Shown here: one piece after another, positions 42,922 through 51,784 of the stretch | Numbering within the stretch: the first letter of the stretch is position 1 | Layout of the letters: every line of letters begins with the position of its first letter | Source: CAYGAM01 sp964347915 | GTDB taxonomy: Archaea; Thermoproteota; Nitrososphaeria; Nitrososphaerales; Nitrosopumilaceae | Direction: 5' to 3' | Length of the DNA: 55,233 nt | Assembly (NCBI GenBank): GCA_964347915.1 | Contig: CAYGAM010000002.1 | Location: forward strand, 1-55,233 | Program-made: the position numbers and the translations under genes | Notes under the pieces: generated by a model | What the model was told of the DNA's origin: nothing | Seen by the model: the letters and a program-made list of their open reading frames with translations, nothing else | Database searches by the model: none

Positions 42922-43003
42922 CTCCTGCAGCCTGTTCAATAATTCTGACTGAATGCGCAAAAGCGGACAAGGCCTTTGCGCCCAGACTCATCGTCATGCA
43001 GCA
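42922..43003. repeat. Dispersed repeat, partner of 4211-4285
   Basis: Shares CCTGCAGCCTG, a CTGA block and CAAGGCCTTTGC in the same order with 4211-4285. It directly precedes the methyltransferase remnant. Confidence 0.55.
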
Positions 43004-43008
43004 AGCCG

Positions 43009-43266
43009 GCGCCATGCAAAGTTTTCTGCATTTGGATTCGCCGCATATGAGCAGCGGCGGCCATTGCAACACAACTGTTCCGCTCAAAGCATTTTCTGCT
43101 TTTGTGAAAAAAACAGAAAGCGCAAGGCGGTAATTTCAGAACAGAACAATCCTGCTGCTTTAGGACTCGGACGATTGCGGTGTTTTTCGCATAGAATTGA
43201 AAGGGCCATTGCAGCATTCTGCGCCGCGCGCCGTACGCAGAAGGCAAGGAAATTATCGCAGTAATC
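43009..43266 (+). pseudogene. Decayed C-terminal third of a D12 DNA methyltransferase
   Basis: The plus strand is clearly similar to 20715-20970 (residues about 184-268 of the first methyltransferase): blocks encoding SFLHLDSPHM, GHCNTTVPLKAFSAFVKKTE, EQNNPAALGLGRL and KEIIAVI remain, with frameshifts and small deletions. The catalytic DPPY has become DSPH. No N-terminal part is present. It shows that this methyltransferase family was once duplicated or inserted here. Confidence 0.88.
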
Positions 43267-43436
43267 CATGGGCTTTCTGACTGACGGAATGCCGGAAACG
43301 GCAAAAGCAGCTTGGCGCCGCCTGCAAAATCAGAGATTTTCATGTCCATGTTCTTGACAGGCAGAATTATGCCCTGCCGGCTTGGCAGTTTTGCGTCATG
43401 CCTGGGCAGAAATGAACGGCTCGCTGAAAATGCGGG

Positions 43437-44309
43437 CTAGGGCTGGGGATCGTCTACCGGTATCTGAATGAACGGCGTTCCGCCCTCGCCTACTACCAGA
43501 GGCAGCTTGCCGTCCCATGCCTGGGTCTTGAGCCATTCAAGGTAGTTTGGATTCTCTGCCAGGGCAACATTGATGATCCTGATTGCTTCTGCCTCTCCCT
43601 GGGCCTTTGCAATGTTGGCCTTTGCTATTCCGATTGCCTGGGCTTCCTCCTGCTGGGCTTCTACCTGTATTCTAGTAAGATCGTTTTCAGCCTTTAGCGC
43701 CTTTTGCTCCGCCTCCACCTTGGCTTCTATGGCCTGGGCAAAGAGCGGCGAGAACTCAAAGTCTGTAATTGATATGACTTCTGTTGCAAGATTAAACTCG
43801 TTGAGTCTGGACAGAATCTCCTCCTGGATATCTGCTTTGACCAGCGGACGCTTTGTGATAAGCTCCTCTGCATTGTAGTTTGCCGTAACCTGCTTTACGG
43901 TCTCTTCTATCGCCGGCTGTATCACCCTGTTCTCATAGTCCAGTCCTAGATTCTTGTACAAATAGTGGACCATCTCCCTTTCCGGATGATAATTGACGGT
44001 TACCGTAGTCTTGACAGTCTGAAGGTCCTTTGAGGCGGAAGTGGTGGATTTTTCATACTTTAGCGTGCGCACTTCGATGTTTATCACATCGTCTGCAAAC
44101 GGCGTTACAAAGTGCAGCCCCTCGTCAAGCGGCGGCTGCGTCAAGTCTACGGCATTCCAGTGGAGCAAAACTCCCCTTGTTCCTGCATCCACAATCTTTA
44201 CTGCTGCCGTGGTAACAACGCCGATGACGATAAGCGCTATGATTATCAGCAGAACAATTTTTGCAATGCTCGGATTCACGTTCACTCTTGGCGCATCATA
44301 TCTTGACAA
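43437..44309 (-). CDS. SPFH/prohibitin-family membrane protein
   Basis: 290 residues. A membrane helix (about 17-38) is followed by the SPFH core: VDAGTRGVLLHWNAVDLTQP, EGLHFVTPF, then a long helix (EAKVEAEQKALKAENDLTRI, QVEAQQEEAQAIGIAKANIA) typical of prohibitin coiled coils. Such proteins form large rings in the membrane that scaffold or guard proteases. It starts at TTG 44309 (no ATG in frame). TATA-like boxes lie at 44328-44334 and 44338-44344. Single gene. Confidence 0.93.
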   Translation of the reverse strand: MSRYDAPRVNVNPSIAKIVLLIIIALIVIGVVTTAAVKIVDAGTRGVLLHWNAVDLTQPPLDEGLHFVTPFADDVINIEVRTLKYEKSTTSASKDLQTVKTTVTVNYHPEREMVHYLYKNLGLDYENRVIQPAIEETVKQVTANYNAEELITKRPLVKADIQEEILSRLNEFNLATEVISITDFEFSPLFAQAIEAKVEAEQKALKAENDLTRIQVEAQQEEAQAIGIAKANIAKAQGEAEAIRIINVALAENPNYLEWLKTQAWDGKLPLVVGEGGTPFIQIPVDDPQP

Positions 44310-44386
44310 TTACAATACTGCATGCGCATTTATGACTATTATATCTTGGCGCCAGGACTTGGGGGCGCTAGCCAGGTACGATGCAG

Positions 44387-44461
44387 TGGGCCCACAGGGA
44401 TTTGAACCCTGGATCTCCGCCGTGTAAAGGCGGCGTCATAACCGATCTGGACTATGGGCCC
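44387..44461 (-). tRNA. tRNA-Val (TAC)
   Basis: Acceptor GGGCCCA/TGGGCCC, D stem GTC/GAC, anticodon stem CCGCC/GGCGG with loop TTTACAC (anticodon TAC), T arm CAGGG/CCCTG with loop TTCAAAT, A73. 75 bases, no intron. Confidence 0.95.
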
Positions 44462-44622
44462 GATGATTCAGGATTCCAAAATCCATTTAAACCTTGACGG
44501 AATAAAAGCGGCGGCTTTTGCGCGGCAAATGCCAAAATGCCCAGGCTAAGCCGCAGCCAGACTGACGCGTCCGTCATGATTCCGCTCAAACATTAAAAAA
44601 AATCCCCACCTTGCATTCTGTG

Positions 44623-45636
44623 ATGACCGATGTACTGTTTTTTGTCAGTCCGATAGGGCTTGGGCATGCCGCGCGCGATGTTGCCGTATCCGAGCTACTG
44701 CAGAATCTGTCGATAAGGTTTGTTACGGGACTGGGAGCAGCCAGGCTCATCGGCGAGTACGGCTTTGACGTGCTTGACCGGTATAATCCGCCTGGGTTTG
44801 ATGTCCGGGACGGCCGCCTGCGGCATTCCGTGCGGTGGCTCTGGAAATACTATCGCTACTACAAAAACTGCAGGACGGCAGCGGCGGAAATAATCCGAGG
44901 CGAGCGTCCAAAAATAATAGTAAGCGATGAGGATTTTGCATCGCTTGCCGAGGCTCGGCAGGCAGGCATTCCAGGCGTGCTCGTAACCGACATCCTAGAA
45001 ACGCGGTTCGCAGGCGGCATTGCATCCGCGCTTGAGCGCAGGATGAACCGCAGCATGCAGGGCATAATGTCGGGATGCAGCGCGGTAATCCTGCCGGAGC
45101 AGGGGCAGGATGCAGGAAACATAAGATACGCGGGGCCGATTGTCCGCCGCACGCAAAAATCGCGGGAGCAGCTGCGAGAATCATTCGGGTTTGACAAATA
45201 TACGATACTGGCAAGCGCAGGCGGCACGGACGCGGGAGCGTTTCTGCTGGAGCGGGCAGCGCAGGCGGCAGAGGAATTTGATGCCGATCTTGTGACGGTG
45301 TCGGGGCCGCAGCTGAAGCATGCCGGCTCAAAAAGCCTGGGCTTTTTGCGGGATATGCATGAAGCAGTATGCGCGGCAGATCTGATCATCTCGCTTGCAG
45401 GAAGGTCAACCATCGACGAGGCTCATTATTACGGCACGCCGGGAATTTTCATACCAATAAAAGGACACTTTGAGCAGGAAGACAATGCGGCCCGCGAAGG
45501 ATTTTCATTTGCAGACTTGGACCGCCTGCCGGACTTGATCAGGGCCAAGATGGGCGAAAGGCGCAATCCGCGGCCCGCCGGCGGCGCGGCCCGCGCAGCC
45601 GAAATAATCTCAAGCGTGCTGCGATCAAATAATTAA
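44623..45636 (+). CDS. GT28/MurG-like glycosyltransferase
   Basis: 337 residues from ATG 44623. The two-domain GT-B fold is suggested by the N-terminal FVSPIGLGHAARDVAVSELL and C-terminal SGPQLKHAG, ADLIISLAGRSTIDEAHYYG, TPGIFIPIKGHFEQEDNA, the UDP-sugar binding loop of the MurG/GT28 group. It transfers a sugar from a nucleotide donor to an unknown acceptor, probably at the inner membrane face. TATA-like CATTAAAAAAAATC (44591-44603) fits a leaderless ATG 44623. Confidence 0.87.
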   Translation: MTDVLFFVSPIGLGHAARDVAVSELLQNLSIRFVTGLGAARLIGEYGFDVLDRYNPPGFDVRDGRLRHSVRWLWKYYRYYKNCRTAAAEIIRGERPKIIVSDEDFASLAEARQAGIPGVLVTDILETRFAGGIASALERRMNRSMQGIMSGCSAVILPEQGQDAGNIRYAGPIVRRTQKSREQLRESFGFDKYTILASAGGTDAGAFLLERAAQAAEEFDADLVTVSGPQLKHAGSKSLGFLRDMHEAVCAADLIISLAGRSTIDEAHYYGTPGIFIPIKGHFEQEDNAAREGFSFADLDRLPDLIRAKMGERRNPRPAGGAARAAEIISSVLRSNN

Positions 45637-45639
45637 TAG
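45628..45639 (+). promoter_or_regulatory. TATA box of aspartate kinase
   Basis: AATAATTAATAG centred about 30 bases before ATG 45664, overlapping the preceding stop codon. Confidence 0.55.
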
Positions 45640-45663
45640 ATGGATTGACGGCGCAACGATACA

Positions 45664-47076
45664 ATGAAGCTAGCCGTGGCAAAGTTTGGCGGAAGCGCCA
45701 TCGGGCCTGACGGCATCTCCATCCCAATCATACTGCAGCGCATAGATTCGATGAGACAAGACGCCAAGGTGATTGCCGTCTTTTCGGCTCCGCTGACCGT
45801 GCAAAACGGCAGGCCGCGCTCGCTTACTGACATCATACTGGAAGAGGGTGCAAAAGCCGAGAAGGGGCAGCTGCCAAGCATTGATACCGCAGAAAGCGTA
45901 TATGGCAGGATACTGGATCTTGCAGGCCCGTCCCATGAACAAGAGTGCCGCGCCGCAATCGACAGGCATCTGGAAATGGCTCAAAAGGCGCTCTTGTCTG
46001 CGTACGATGCAAGAGAGTTTGCAAACGAGACGCGCTCAAAGGCGCTGGCATACTCCGGTGAAGTGCTGATGTCTCATGTAATGTCGTACATTATTCAGGG
46101 CCGCGGCATTCGGGCGGAAGCCGTATCTCTTGAGCATTGGCCGATCATTACAGACAAGAATATCGAATTTACCAACTTTCTGTACTCTGAGTCGTCAAGG
46201 CGCCTGCACAGAATGGAGGATATGGTGCTGGATAACGATGTCGTGACCATTGGAGGATTCATAGGAAAAACTGCAGATGGCATAATAACCACCTACGAGC
46301 GGGGCGGCTCCGACAGGACTGCCGCCGACCTTGGGATACTCTTCAGCAAAGAGCATGACGCCGCGCTTGATTTTGAAAAAGACAGCATGGTAGTCTCAGC
46401 CGATCCCAAGATAGTATCAGAAGATCTGCGCCATGTGAGCCAAATGTCGTACAACGAGGCCAGGCTGGCGGGAATGTTCGGCATGAAGATTTTGGATCCC
46501 ATAGCAATCAAGGAAATTTTGGAGAACGGCGTCGATATCTCCATATCAATTACCAATATGAAAGATCCCAAAGAGACTACCGTAATAAAGCGCGAGACCG
46601 CCGATTCTGACAGCCATCCGCTGAAAATAGTCACGGGAAAAAGAAACTGCGCCATACTGAGAATGGAAGAAGCGTCAGCCCAAAAACTGCAAAAGTCGCT
46701 TGGGCGGGACAAAAGGTACAGCGAATACGTCGTGCTGTCGCCGTTTATTCGGGACGGAATAGAATTTTCAAGAATCTTGTTTTTGGACGACGACTATGTG
46801 CGGCGGAACGAAAGGTACATCCTGGGCTTTGACTCTCTTGCCACTATTACGTATAACCGCGGAGTAATAACGCTGATAGGCGACGAGATGTGGCGGGTTC
46901 AGCAGGTGGTCTCCAGGGTAAGCGCAAAGATGGGCGATATCGGGCTCAATATACTCAACATGGACGCGCAGGAAGAGACGTCCAGAATAATTCTGGTAAT
47001 AGAGGACGCGGGCGAGAACGTAGCGGATGCGATACGGTCGATTCACGCAGAAAGAAATACCATACGGTTCATCTGA
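45664..47076 (+). CDS. lysC: Aspartate kinase
   Basis: 470 residues. The amino acid kinase fold shows KFGGSAIGP (7-15), VTIGGFIGKTADGIITTYER and GGSDRTAADLG (ATP/substrate site), MSYNEARLAGMFGMKILDPI. Two ACT domains fill the C-terminus (from about 325), one with GITLIGDEMWRV-like and one with VSAKMGDIGLNILNMDAQEE, suggesting feedback control by lysine or threonine. First step of the aspartate family pathway. Single-gene unit with its own TATA box. Confidence 0.95.
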   Translation: MKLAVAKFGGSAIGPDGISIPIILQRIDSMRQDAKVIAVFSAPLTVQNGRPRSLTDIILEEGAKAEKGQLPSIDTAESVYGRILDLAGPSHEQECRAAIDRHLEMAQKALLSAYDAREFANETRSKALAYSGEVLMSHVMSYIIQGRGIRAEAVSLEHWPIITDKNIEFTNFLYSESSRRLHRMEDMVLDNDVVTIGGFIGKTADGIITTYERGGSDRTAADLGILFSKEHDAALDFEKDSMVVSADPKIVSEDLRHVSQMSYNEARLAGMFGMKILDPIAIKEILENGVDISISITNMKDPKETTVIKRETADSDSHPLKIVTGKRNCAILRMEEASAQKLQKSLGRDKRYSEYVVLSPFIRDGIEFSRILFLDDDYVRRNERYILGFDSLATITYNRGVITLIGDEMWRVQQVVSRVSAKMGDIGLNILNMDAQEETSRIILVIEDAGENVADAIRSIHAERNTIRFI

Positions 47077-47179
47077 TGTACCGGGACACAACTCCAAGCC
47101 TGCAATCTCGCGATATCCGGCGCACGCCGCTAGGAATCATAATGCCGCCTCATCAATGTCCAGCATATCAGTGCGCCAT

Positions 47180-47251
47180 GGCATCGCGGCATTGGGGCAT
47201 CGCGGCAGCCTGATATCAAAATGCCGGGGCATCACGGCATCATGACATCAA
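47180..47251. repeat. Nine in-phase octamers (GGCATCRC-type)
   Basis: 72 bases divide exactly into nine units of eight: GGCATCGC, GGCATTGG, GGCATCGC, GGCAGCCT, GATATCAA, AATGCCGG, GGCATCAC, GGCATCAT, GACATCAA. The CTGATATCA segment recurs in the right flank of the 16-bp array (near 12609). Confidence 0.75.
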
Positions 47252-47259
47252 AGTTGTGC

Positions 47260-47297
47260 GTTGGCTCTCAGAGGATTGTGTACCTCTTCGTGCCAAC
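47260..47297. other. Two-part hairpin directly after the octamer array
   Basis: GTTGGC (47260-47265) pairs with GCCAAC (47292-47297) and AGAGG (47270-47274) with CCTCT (47283-47287), separated by a 4-base internal loop on each side. No T-run follows. Could be a terminator of lysC transcripts or part of a small RNA. Confidence 0.4.
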
Positions 47298-47886
47298 TTT
47301 AGGGTTTGTTCTTGGCCAACAATCTAGAATTTGGCCGGCGTTACCCAAAACACGCTCTGACATTTAGTAGCTCTTTCGAGTATATATCCATATTCTATAT
47401 AGAAACCATGTCCTACAGACATGCACCGTAAAATCACAAGGCTGTCTGGGGTGGACATGCGCCGCATGCAATGACAAAAAGACGCGATCAGCGATCGTGC
47501 GGGCGGTTCAAAACTGTCGTTCTGGACTGATGCTAAATGCCGCATTCCAGATCACAAAAGAGGCGGGCGATCCATGCGTGATCAATTCTGGGCTGGAAAT
47601 GACTGCCTGCCGGCGCGCTTGCGCATAGCGCCATGCCGCATTGCTGAAAAATTAACTTCAGGGCAATTCATGCGGCAGGCATTTGAGGCGCATGCTCTCA
47701 TGCCCGCGATATTTTGACCATACTGCAGGCGCAAAGGCGCCTCATTGATTAGCGTGCCGGATCCAAATCAAATTTCAACTTGAGCGCGCACTCAAATCTC
47801 ATCAATCAAAAACTGCTGCCAGCGCCTGCAAAAAGCCAGATTTAGCCTGCTGCATTTGGCCGCACTTTTTTTGGCTTTCGCAATGC

Positions 47887-48108
47887 TCAGACGGGTGAGG
47901 GTATGCCGCGTTCGGCTGCATACCACAGTACGATTCCAAAGCCTATTGCTGCATACCACTTGAAGTTGCGCTTGTCTGTGAATACGTTGGGCGAGGCGAG
48001 CTCGTCTTCGCCGACAGTGGACATTCGTATTCTTCTCATCTCAAGCGCCTGTCCGATAAGTCCTATTAAAAGCACCAGCAACGCAATGCCTCCGATAAAC
48101 CAGTCCAT
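47887..48108 (-). CDS. 73-residue membrane protein
   Basis: Two hydrophobic segments (WFIGGIALLVLLIGLIGQAL at 3-22, and YAAIGFGIVLWYAA at about 52-65) with a charged loop between them (RRIRMSTVGEDE). Function unknown. A TATA-like box (plus 48130-48140) is centred 27 bases before ATG 48108. Single gene. Confidence 0.72.
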   Translation of the reverse strand: MDWFIGGIALLVLLIGLIGQALEMRRIRMSTVGEDELASPNVFTDKRNFKWYAAIGFGIVLWYAAERGIPSPV

Positions 48109-48363
48109 GCATATTGCATCGATGTTCCATGATATGAATTTTGCATCGCCTGTTTAGGCAAAAAGCCGGGCCGGCTTGGTTCCTGGCTGCGGCAATGCGT
48201 CAGCACGGCGGGCTTTATGCCTGCATGCCGGGTCAGCCTGGCCCTTTGCCTTGCAGAATCTGCAATCTATATATGCGCAAATGGCGGTAATGCACTTGAT
48301 GAATCAGAAAGACGCCGGCGCTATTGCACTAATTCTGATGAAATCTGGCTGCAGCTTTACGCT

Positions 48364-49335
48364 ATGAATGGCGCGCCTGTCGTATTTTGTGTGACATTGG
48401 CTGCGATAATTCTGGGCGCTCTGAACTATGATTCGATTCGCGATTATTACATTTATGCTGACAGGATCAAAAATGCCGAGCTTGACATGCAGAACTGGGA
48501 TGTGCTTTACAGGCCTGTCAATATGACAGAGGCGATTAAGTGGACAAGAGGAGGCTACGACGCCTCGGGCAGCGTATACTCTAATTCAATAGGCCGCATC
48601 ACGCCGGTACACGACGGCTCCGTCCGCATTGATTTTTCCCATGAGGATGTGGGACCGCCGTATGCGCACGCTATGATACCGAAGTTTTCGCATGCGGAAA
48701 ACATTCGCGAGAATCAGACATTTGCCGTGATGTGCGTTTCTCCCTCAAGTGAGACGCAGAAATATTTGAAAAATACGACGGATGCCGAACTTCACATTTT
48801 AAAATATCTTGGAACGGAAATCAGGAATGGAACGCATGTATTCAAATTCTTTCATGCGACAGCCGCCGTTGACGGCAGAATGCCGTGCGACTATCCGGAA
48901 GTGATTCAATATTCTGTTGACGCAGTACACATTGATCTGCCTGCCGAATTTGAAGAGATCTGGAATGAAAAAGCCTCCAAAGACCGCAAGCAGCTGGAGC
49001 GCACCCTGGAAGAAGTAATTGCCGCCGCCTTGAAAGAACAGGCCGGCTTTGCCGGCATGTCCGAGCAGGAACAGAATGCCTACCGCCAGGACGTAATGAC
49101 GTTTATCGGCGTTAGCGGCGAATTTAATCTCAAGCGAGCTCAAAGCGTTCTCACGCTGCTGGCCTCTGCCAACAATATTTACAAAGCCGAAGACGAAATT
49201 CAATTCAGCATGCGGCAGCATTCGCACAGCCTGCTGTCTGAAAGCATTAATGAGACGGGGGTGGCAGCAGAATACAAGCAGCATGAAAGCGGCGGACACT
49301 ATTTGGAATTCTCTTCGACGATTGGGGAAAATTAA
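48364..49335 (+). CDS. Membrane-anchored extracytoplasmic protein of unknown function
   Basis: 323 residues. An N-terminal hydrophobic segment (APVVFCVTLAAIILGALNYD) acts as signal or anchor. A beta-rich domain follows (residues 25-200), then a charged helical part with ERTLEEVIAAALKEQAGFAG and MSEQEQNAYRQDVMTFIGV. I do not recognise the family. The frame is open back to 48217 but that part is Cys-rich and unlike the rest; no clear TATA box is found for either start. Confidence 0.62.
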   Translation: MNGAPVVFCVTLAAIILGALNYDSIRDYYIYADRIKNAELDMQNWDVLYRPVNMTEAIKWTRGGYDASGSVYSNSIGRITPVHDGSVRIDFSHEDVGPPYAHAMIPKFSHAENIRENQTFAVMCVSPSSETQKYLKNTTDAELHILKYLGTEIRNGTHVFKFFHATAAVDGRMPCDYPEVIQYSVDAVHIDLPAEFEEIWNEKASKDRKQLERTLEEVIAAALKEQAGFAGMSEQEQNAYRQDVMTFIGVSGEFNLKRAQSVLTLLASANNIYKAEDEIQFSMRQHSHSLLSESINETGVAAEYKQHESGGHYLEFSSTIGEN

Positions 49336-49802
49336 GATCGCCGCAAGAGAATGATCTGATGCATCTTGATTCTGCCAGAATTTTTCAAATCCTAACGGGC
49401 CTTGCTTTCTTATGGTTCTGTCCGTCTTGCTGCGGGCTGCATATCCTGCATTGCAGCTTTTCCTTCGTTCCTGCTTCAAATTCGCATTTCCGACCTGCCG
49501 GAATATCTTCATCCCATTACTGATGCGGCCATGCGGAATTGCAGCGAACCTGCATTCCGCTTGCTGCCGCAAAGCAGCCCCTTGTGCCGCATGCGGACTT
49601 TTTCTGTGCGATCATGCATGGATGACTTTATCCGGCTGCTGCTGGTATTTGCTGCCGCGCGGATGCGTAGCATTCCATTCTGCGCAGAGAGATCTTGGCT
49701 CTGATCCAAACATCATCTGCCGGCGCTTTGCCGGTGCGGCATTCTGCTGCAAGATTGACAGTTCTCATTTGCGGGCAGTTTTGTTCCTGCAGTTCTAAAA
49801 CT
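49336..49802. other. Spacer of about 470 bases
   Basis: No gene, RNA or repeat recognised. Confidence 0.5.
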
Positions 49803-49810
49803 CTTAAATT
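49803..49810 (+). promoter_or_regulatory. TATA box of ilvE
   Basis: CTTAAATT centred 27 bases before ATG 49833. Confidence 0.65.
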
Positions 49811-49832
49811 GCTTTGAGAATTTTAGATTCGC

Positions 49833-50747
49833 ATGGACGAGTCCGGCTATATCTGGATGAACGGCGAGCTGGTGCCGTTTGCCGAGGCCAAGGTGCATGT
49901 CCTGACTCACGCACTGCACTATGCTACCGCCGTATTTGAGGGGCTGCGATGCTATAATGCCGCAAAAGGCCCTGCCGTATTTCGGCTGGGCGAGCATGTC
50001 GACAGGCTCTGCGACTCTGCCAAGATATACTCAATGAAAATGCCTTACTCTAGGGATGAGATAATGTCTGCAATAATACAGACAGTAAAAGCGTCAAAAC
50101 TGGACGAATGCTATATTCGTCCCATTGCATACTGCGGGTACGGCGAGATGGGACTGACTCCTCCAAAGAACCGGGTGGATGTTGCAATCGCCTGTTGGGA
50201 GTGGAAGACGGGCGAGTCCAAGGCGGGCAAGTTTTCAGGAGCAAAGTGCAAGATATCCAGCTGGGCCAGGCTTGATTCTAGAATGCAGCCGGTCAAGGCA
50301 AAGTCTGCCGCAAACTATGCCAATGCCGCGCTTGCCAGGATGGAGGCGCTAAATGAGGGATACGATGAGGCAATCATGCTAAGCCTGGACGGCAAGGTCT
50401 CGGAAGGGAGCGCAGAGAATATCTTTATTCTCAAGGACAGTGCAGTATATACGCCGCCGCTTGAATCCGACATTCTGAAAGGAATTACAAGAGACAGCGT
50501 CATCAGAATCATGCAGGCCGATGACGTGCCTGTCCTGGAAAGAGAGATAGGCCGCGAGGATCTATACCTTGCAGACGAAGTATTCATGGTGGGAACGGCA
50601 GCGGAGGTCAAGTCTGTCACCCAGATAGACAAGATAAAGATAGGCAGCGGCAGGATGGGCAAGTTTACCCGCCGGCTGCAAAAAGCGTACACTGCAGCTG
50701 TAATGGGCAAAGACGAGCGCTTTGTCTCATGGCTGACGTACATCTAG
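49833..50747 (+). CDS. ilvE: Branched-chain amino acid aminotransferase
   Basis: 304 residues, fold-type IV PLP enzyme. N-terminus YIWMNGELVPFAEAKVHVLT and HALHYATAVFEGLRCY are typical. The PLP Lys is K157 in VKAKSAANYANAALARMEA; further landmarks are GSAENIFILKDSAVYTPPL, LKGITRDSVI and EVFMVGTAAEV. It exchanges amino groups between glutamate and the 2-oxo acids of Leu, Ile and Val. Leaderless ATG 49833. Single-gene unit. Confidence 0.95.
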   Translation: MDESGYIWMNGELVPFAEAKVHVLTHALHYATAVFEGLRCYNAAKGPAVFRLGEHVDRLCDSAKIYSMKMPYSRDEIMSAIIQTVKASKLDECYIRPIAYCGYGEMGLTPPKNRVDVAIACWEWKTGESKAGKFSGAKCKISSWARLDSRMQPVKAKSAANYANAALARMEALNEGYDEAIMLSLDGKVSEGSAENIFILKDSAVYTPPLESDILKGITRDSVIRIMQADDVPVLEREIGREDLYLADEVFMVGTAAEVKSVTQIDKIKIGSGRMGKFTRRLQKAYTAAVMGKDERFVSWLTYI

Positions 50748-50788
50748 CGCAATGCATATTGTAATGCGCTAGCGCCCAGGAATCACTA

Positions 50789-50989
50789 GTTCTGATACTC
50801 ATCGTTCCGGTACGAGCCGTTCTGGAACCAATCATTCTGATACGAACCGTTCTGAAGCCTGCTTGCAAGGCATAGCCAAGCCCGTGCTGCGTATCCGGCC
50901 ATTCTGGAACCGCACTGCTGGAACCGCCCGTTCTGGAACCAATCGCTCTGGACCTAATCATTCTGGAACCAGCCGTTCTGGAACAGCTC
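50789..50989. repeat. 15-bp repeat array in two blocks
   Basis: Consensus RTTCTGGAACCNNNC. Block 1 has four units of 15 (50789-50848). Block 2 has six units (50901-50989), one of them one base short. The core TTCTGGAA/TTCCAGAA is nearly self-complementary. Lies between ilvE and a zinc-ribbon gene. Confidence 0.88.
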
Positions 50990-51043
50990 CACAAGGCAAG
51001 CCTGACTGTCAAAGCACTGCCGGGATTCGGAACTCTCAACTTA

Positions 51044-51053
51044 GGTTTTTATC
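51044..51053 (+). promoter_or_regulatory. TATA box deciding GTG 51076
   Basis: GGTTTTTATC centred 27 bases before GTG 51076; it also excludes the longer frame running back through the repeat array. Confidence 0.65.
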
Positions 51054-51075
51054 TGCATGGCAAAGCCGGTTCTGC

Positions 51076-51252
51076 GTGGAGACATGCCATACTGACAGCC
51101 TATGCGCTATCTGCTGGTTTTGCAAAAAGGGCCGCCACGGTGAATGCATGAGGGAAATTGCAGTAAGCAACATATCTGAGGGACCTCACGACTGCTCCTT
51201 TGATGCAAAGAATGTCCTATGCCAATGCCTGCACTGCAAGGCCCATGTATGA
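51076..51252 (+). CDS. 58-residue Cys/His-rich zinc-binding protein
   Basis: The product reads from GTG: VETCHTDSLCAICWFCKKGR, then HGECMREIAVSNISEGPHDC, ending LCQCLHCKAHV, with nine Cys. Pairs CAICWFC and CQCLHC suggest a zinc ribbon. Function unknown. The following methyltransferase begins eight bases before its stop, so the two are co-translated. The upstream part of the same frame is made of the 15-bp repeats and is discarded. Confidence 0.75.
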   Translation: METCHTDSLCAICWFCKKGRHGECMREIAVSNISEGPHDCSFDAKNVLCQCLHCKAHV

Positions 51253-51784
51253 CGAGGATGCATGGAAGCGCCATGCTGACCTGGACATAGAAAACGGCGA
51301 GTTTTGCAAATTCATTACCGGCCTGGCAAGCTCGCTGCATGCCGAGAGCGCGCTGGAGGTGGGATGCTCTTCAGGGCGCGACTTGAAGCTCTTCGATCCG
51401 AGAGCGCCTGTAGCAGGAACAGACCTGAGCGAATATGCCATATCCAAAGCAAGGAGCAGCTTTCCGCATTGGGAGTTTAAAGTGGCGCCTGCAACCGATC
51501 TGCCTTTTGAGGACAATTCGTTTGACTTTGTCTTTACGCACAAGACGCTAAACTGTCTGGAGGACGATCAGGCGGATGCCGCAGTATCTGAAATTTTCCG
51601 AGTCGCAAAAAAATATGCGGCAAACTGCGAAATATACGGAGGCAAAGCGGGCAGCGGCGGGCTCGCGCCGATGGATGCGCTGTCTAGATGGATGAACTAC
51701 AAGGTCAAAGTGATAAGCAATGTGGACATGCATGAGGAGATCGAGCCGGACCGAGCAAGATTTACGCTTGTCCGCAAGCTCTAA
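51245..51784 (+). CDS. Class I AdoMet-dependent methyltransferase
   Basis: 179 residues from ATG 51245. Motif I ALEVGCSSGRDLKLFD (about 35-50), acidic end of strand 2 (VAGTDLSEYAI), and post-motif LPFEDNSFDFVFTHKTLNCL place it in the Methyltransf_11 group of small-molecule methyltransferases. Substrate unknown. It overlaps the zinc-ribbon gene by eight bases, so the small protein may be a partner. The stop overlaps the stop of the convergent gene. Confidence 0.85.
   Translation: MYDEDAWKRHADLDIENGEFCKFITGLASSLHAESALEVGCSSGRDLKLFDPRAPVAGTDLSEYAISKARSSFPHWEFKVAPATDLPFEDNSFDFVFTHKTLNCLEDDQADAAVSEIFRVAKKYAANCEIYGGKAGSGGLAPMDALSRWMNYKVKVISNVDMHEEIEPDRARFTLVRKL

Larger units (their letters stand above)
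47077..47886. other. Spacer of 810 bases with 8-bp array and hairpin
   Basis: Contains the in-phase octamer array at 47180-47251 and the hairpin at 47260-47297. The remaining 590 bases show no gene. Confidence 0.5.

Noticed and set aside
50863..51075. Longer N-terminus of the 58-residue Cys-rich protein made of RSGTN-like repeats
   Set aside because: Encoded by the 15-bp array, which contains a unit one base short; the promoter lies after it.
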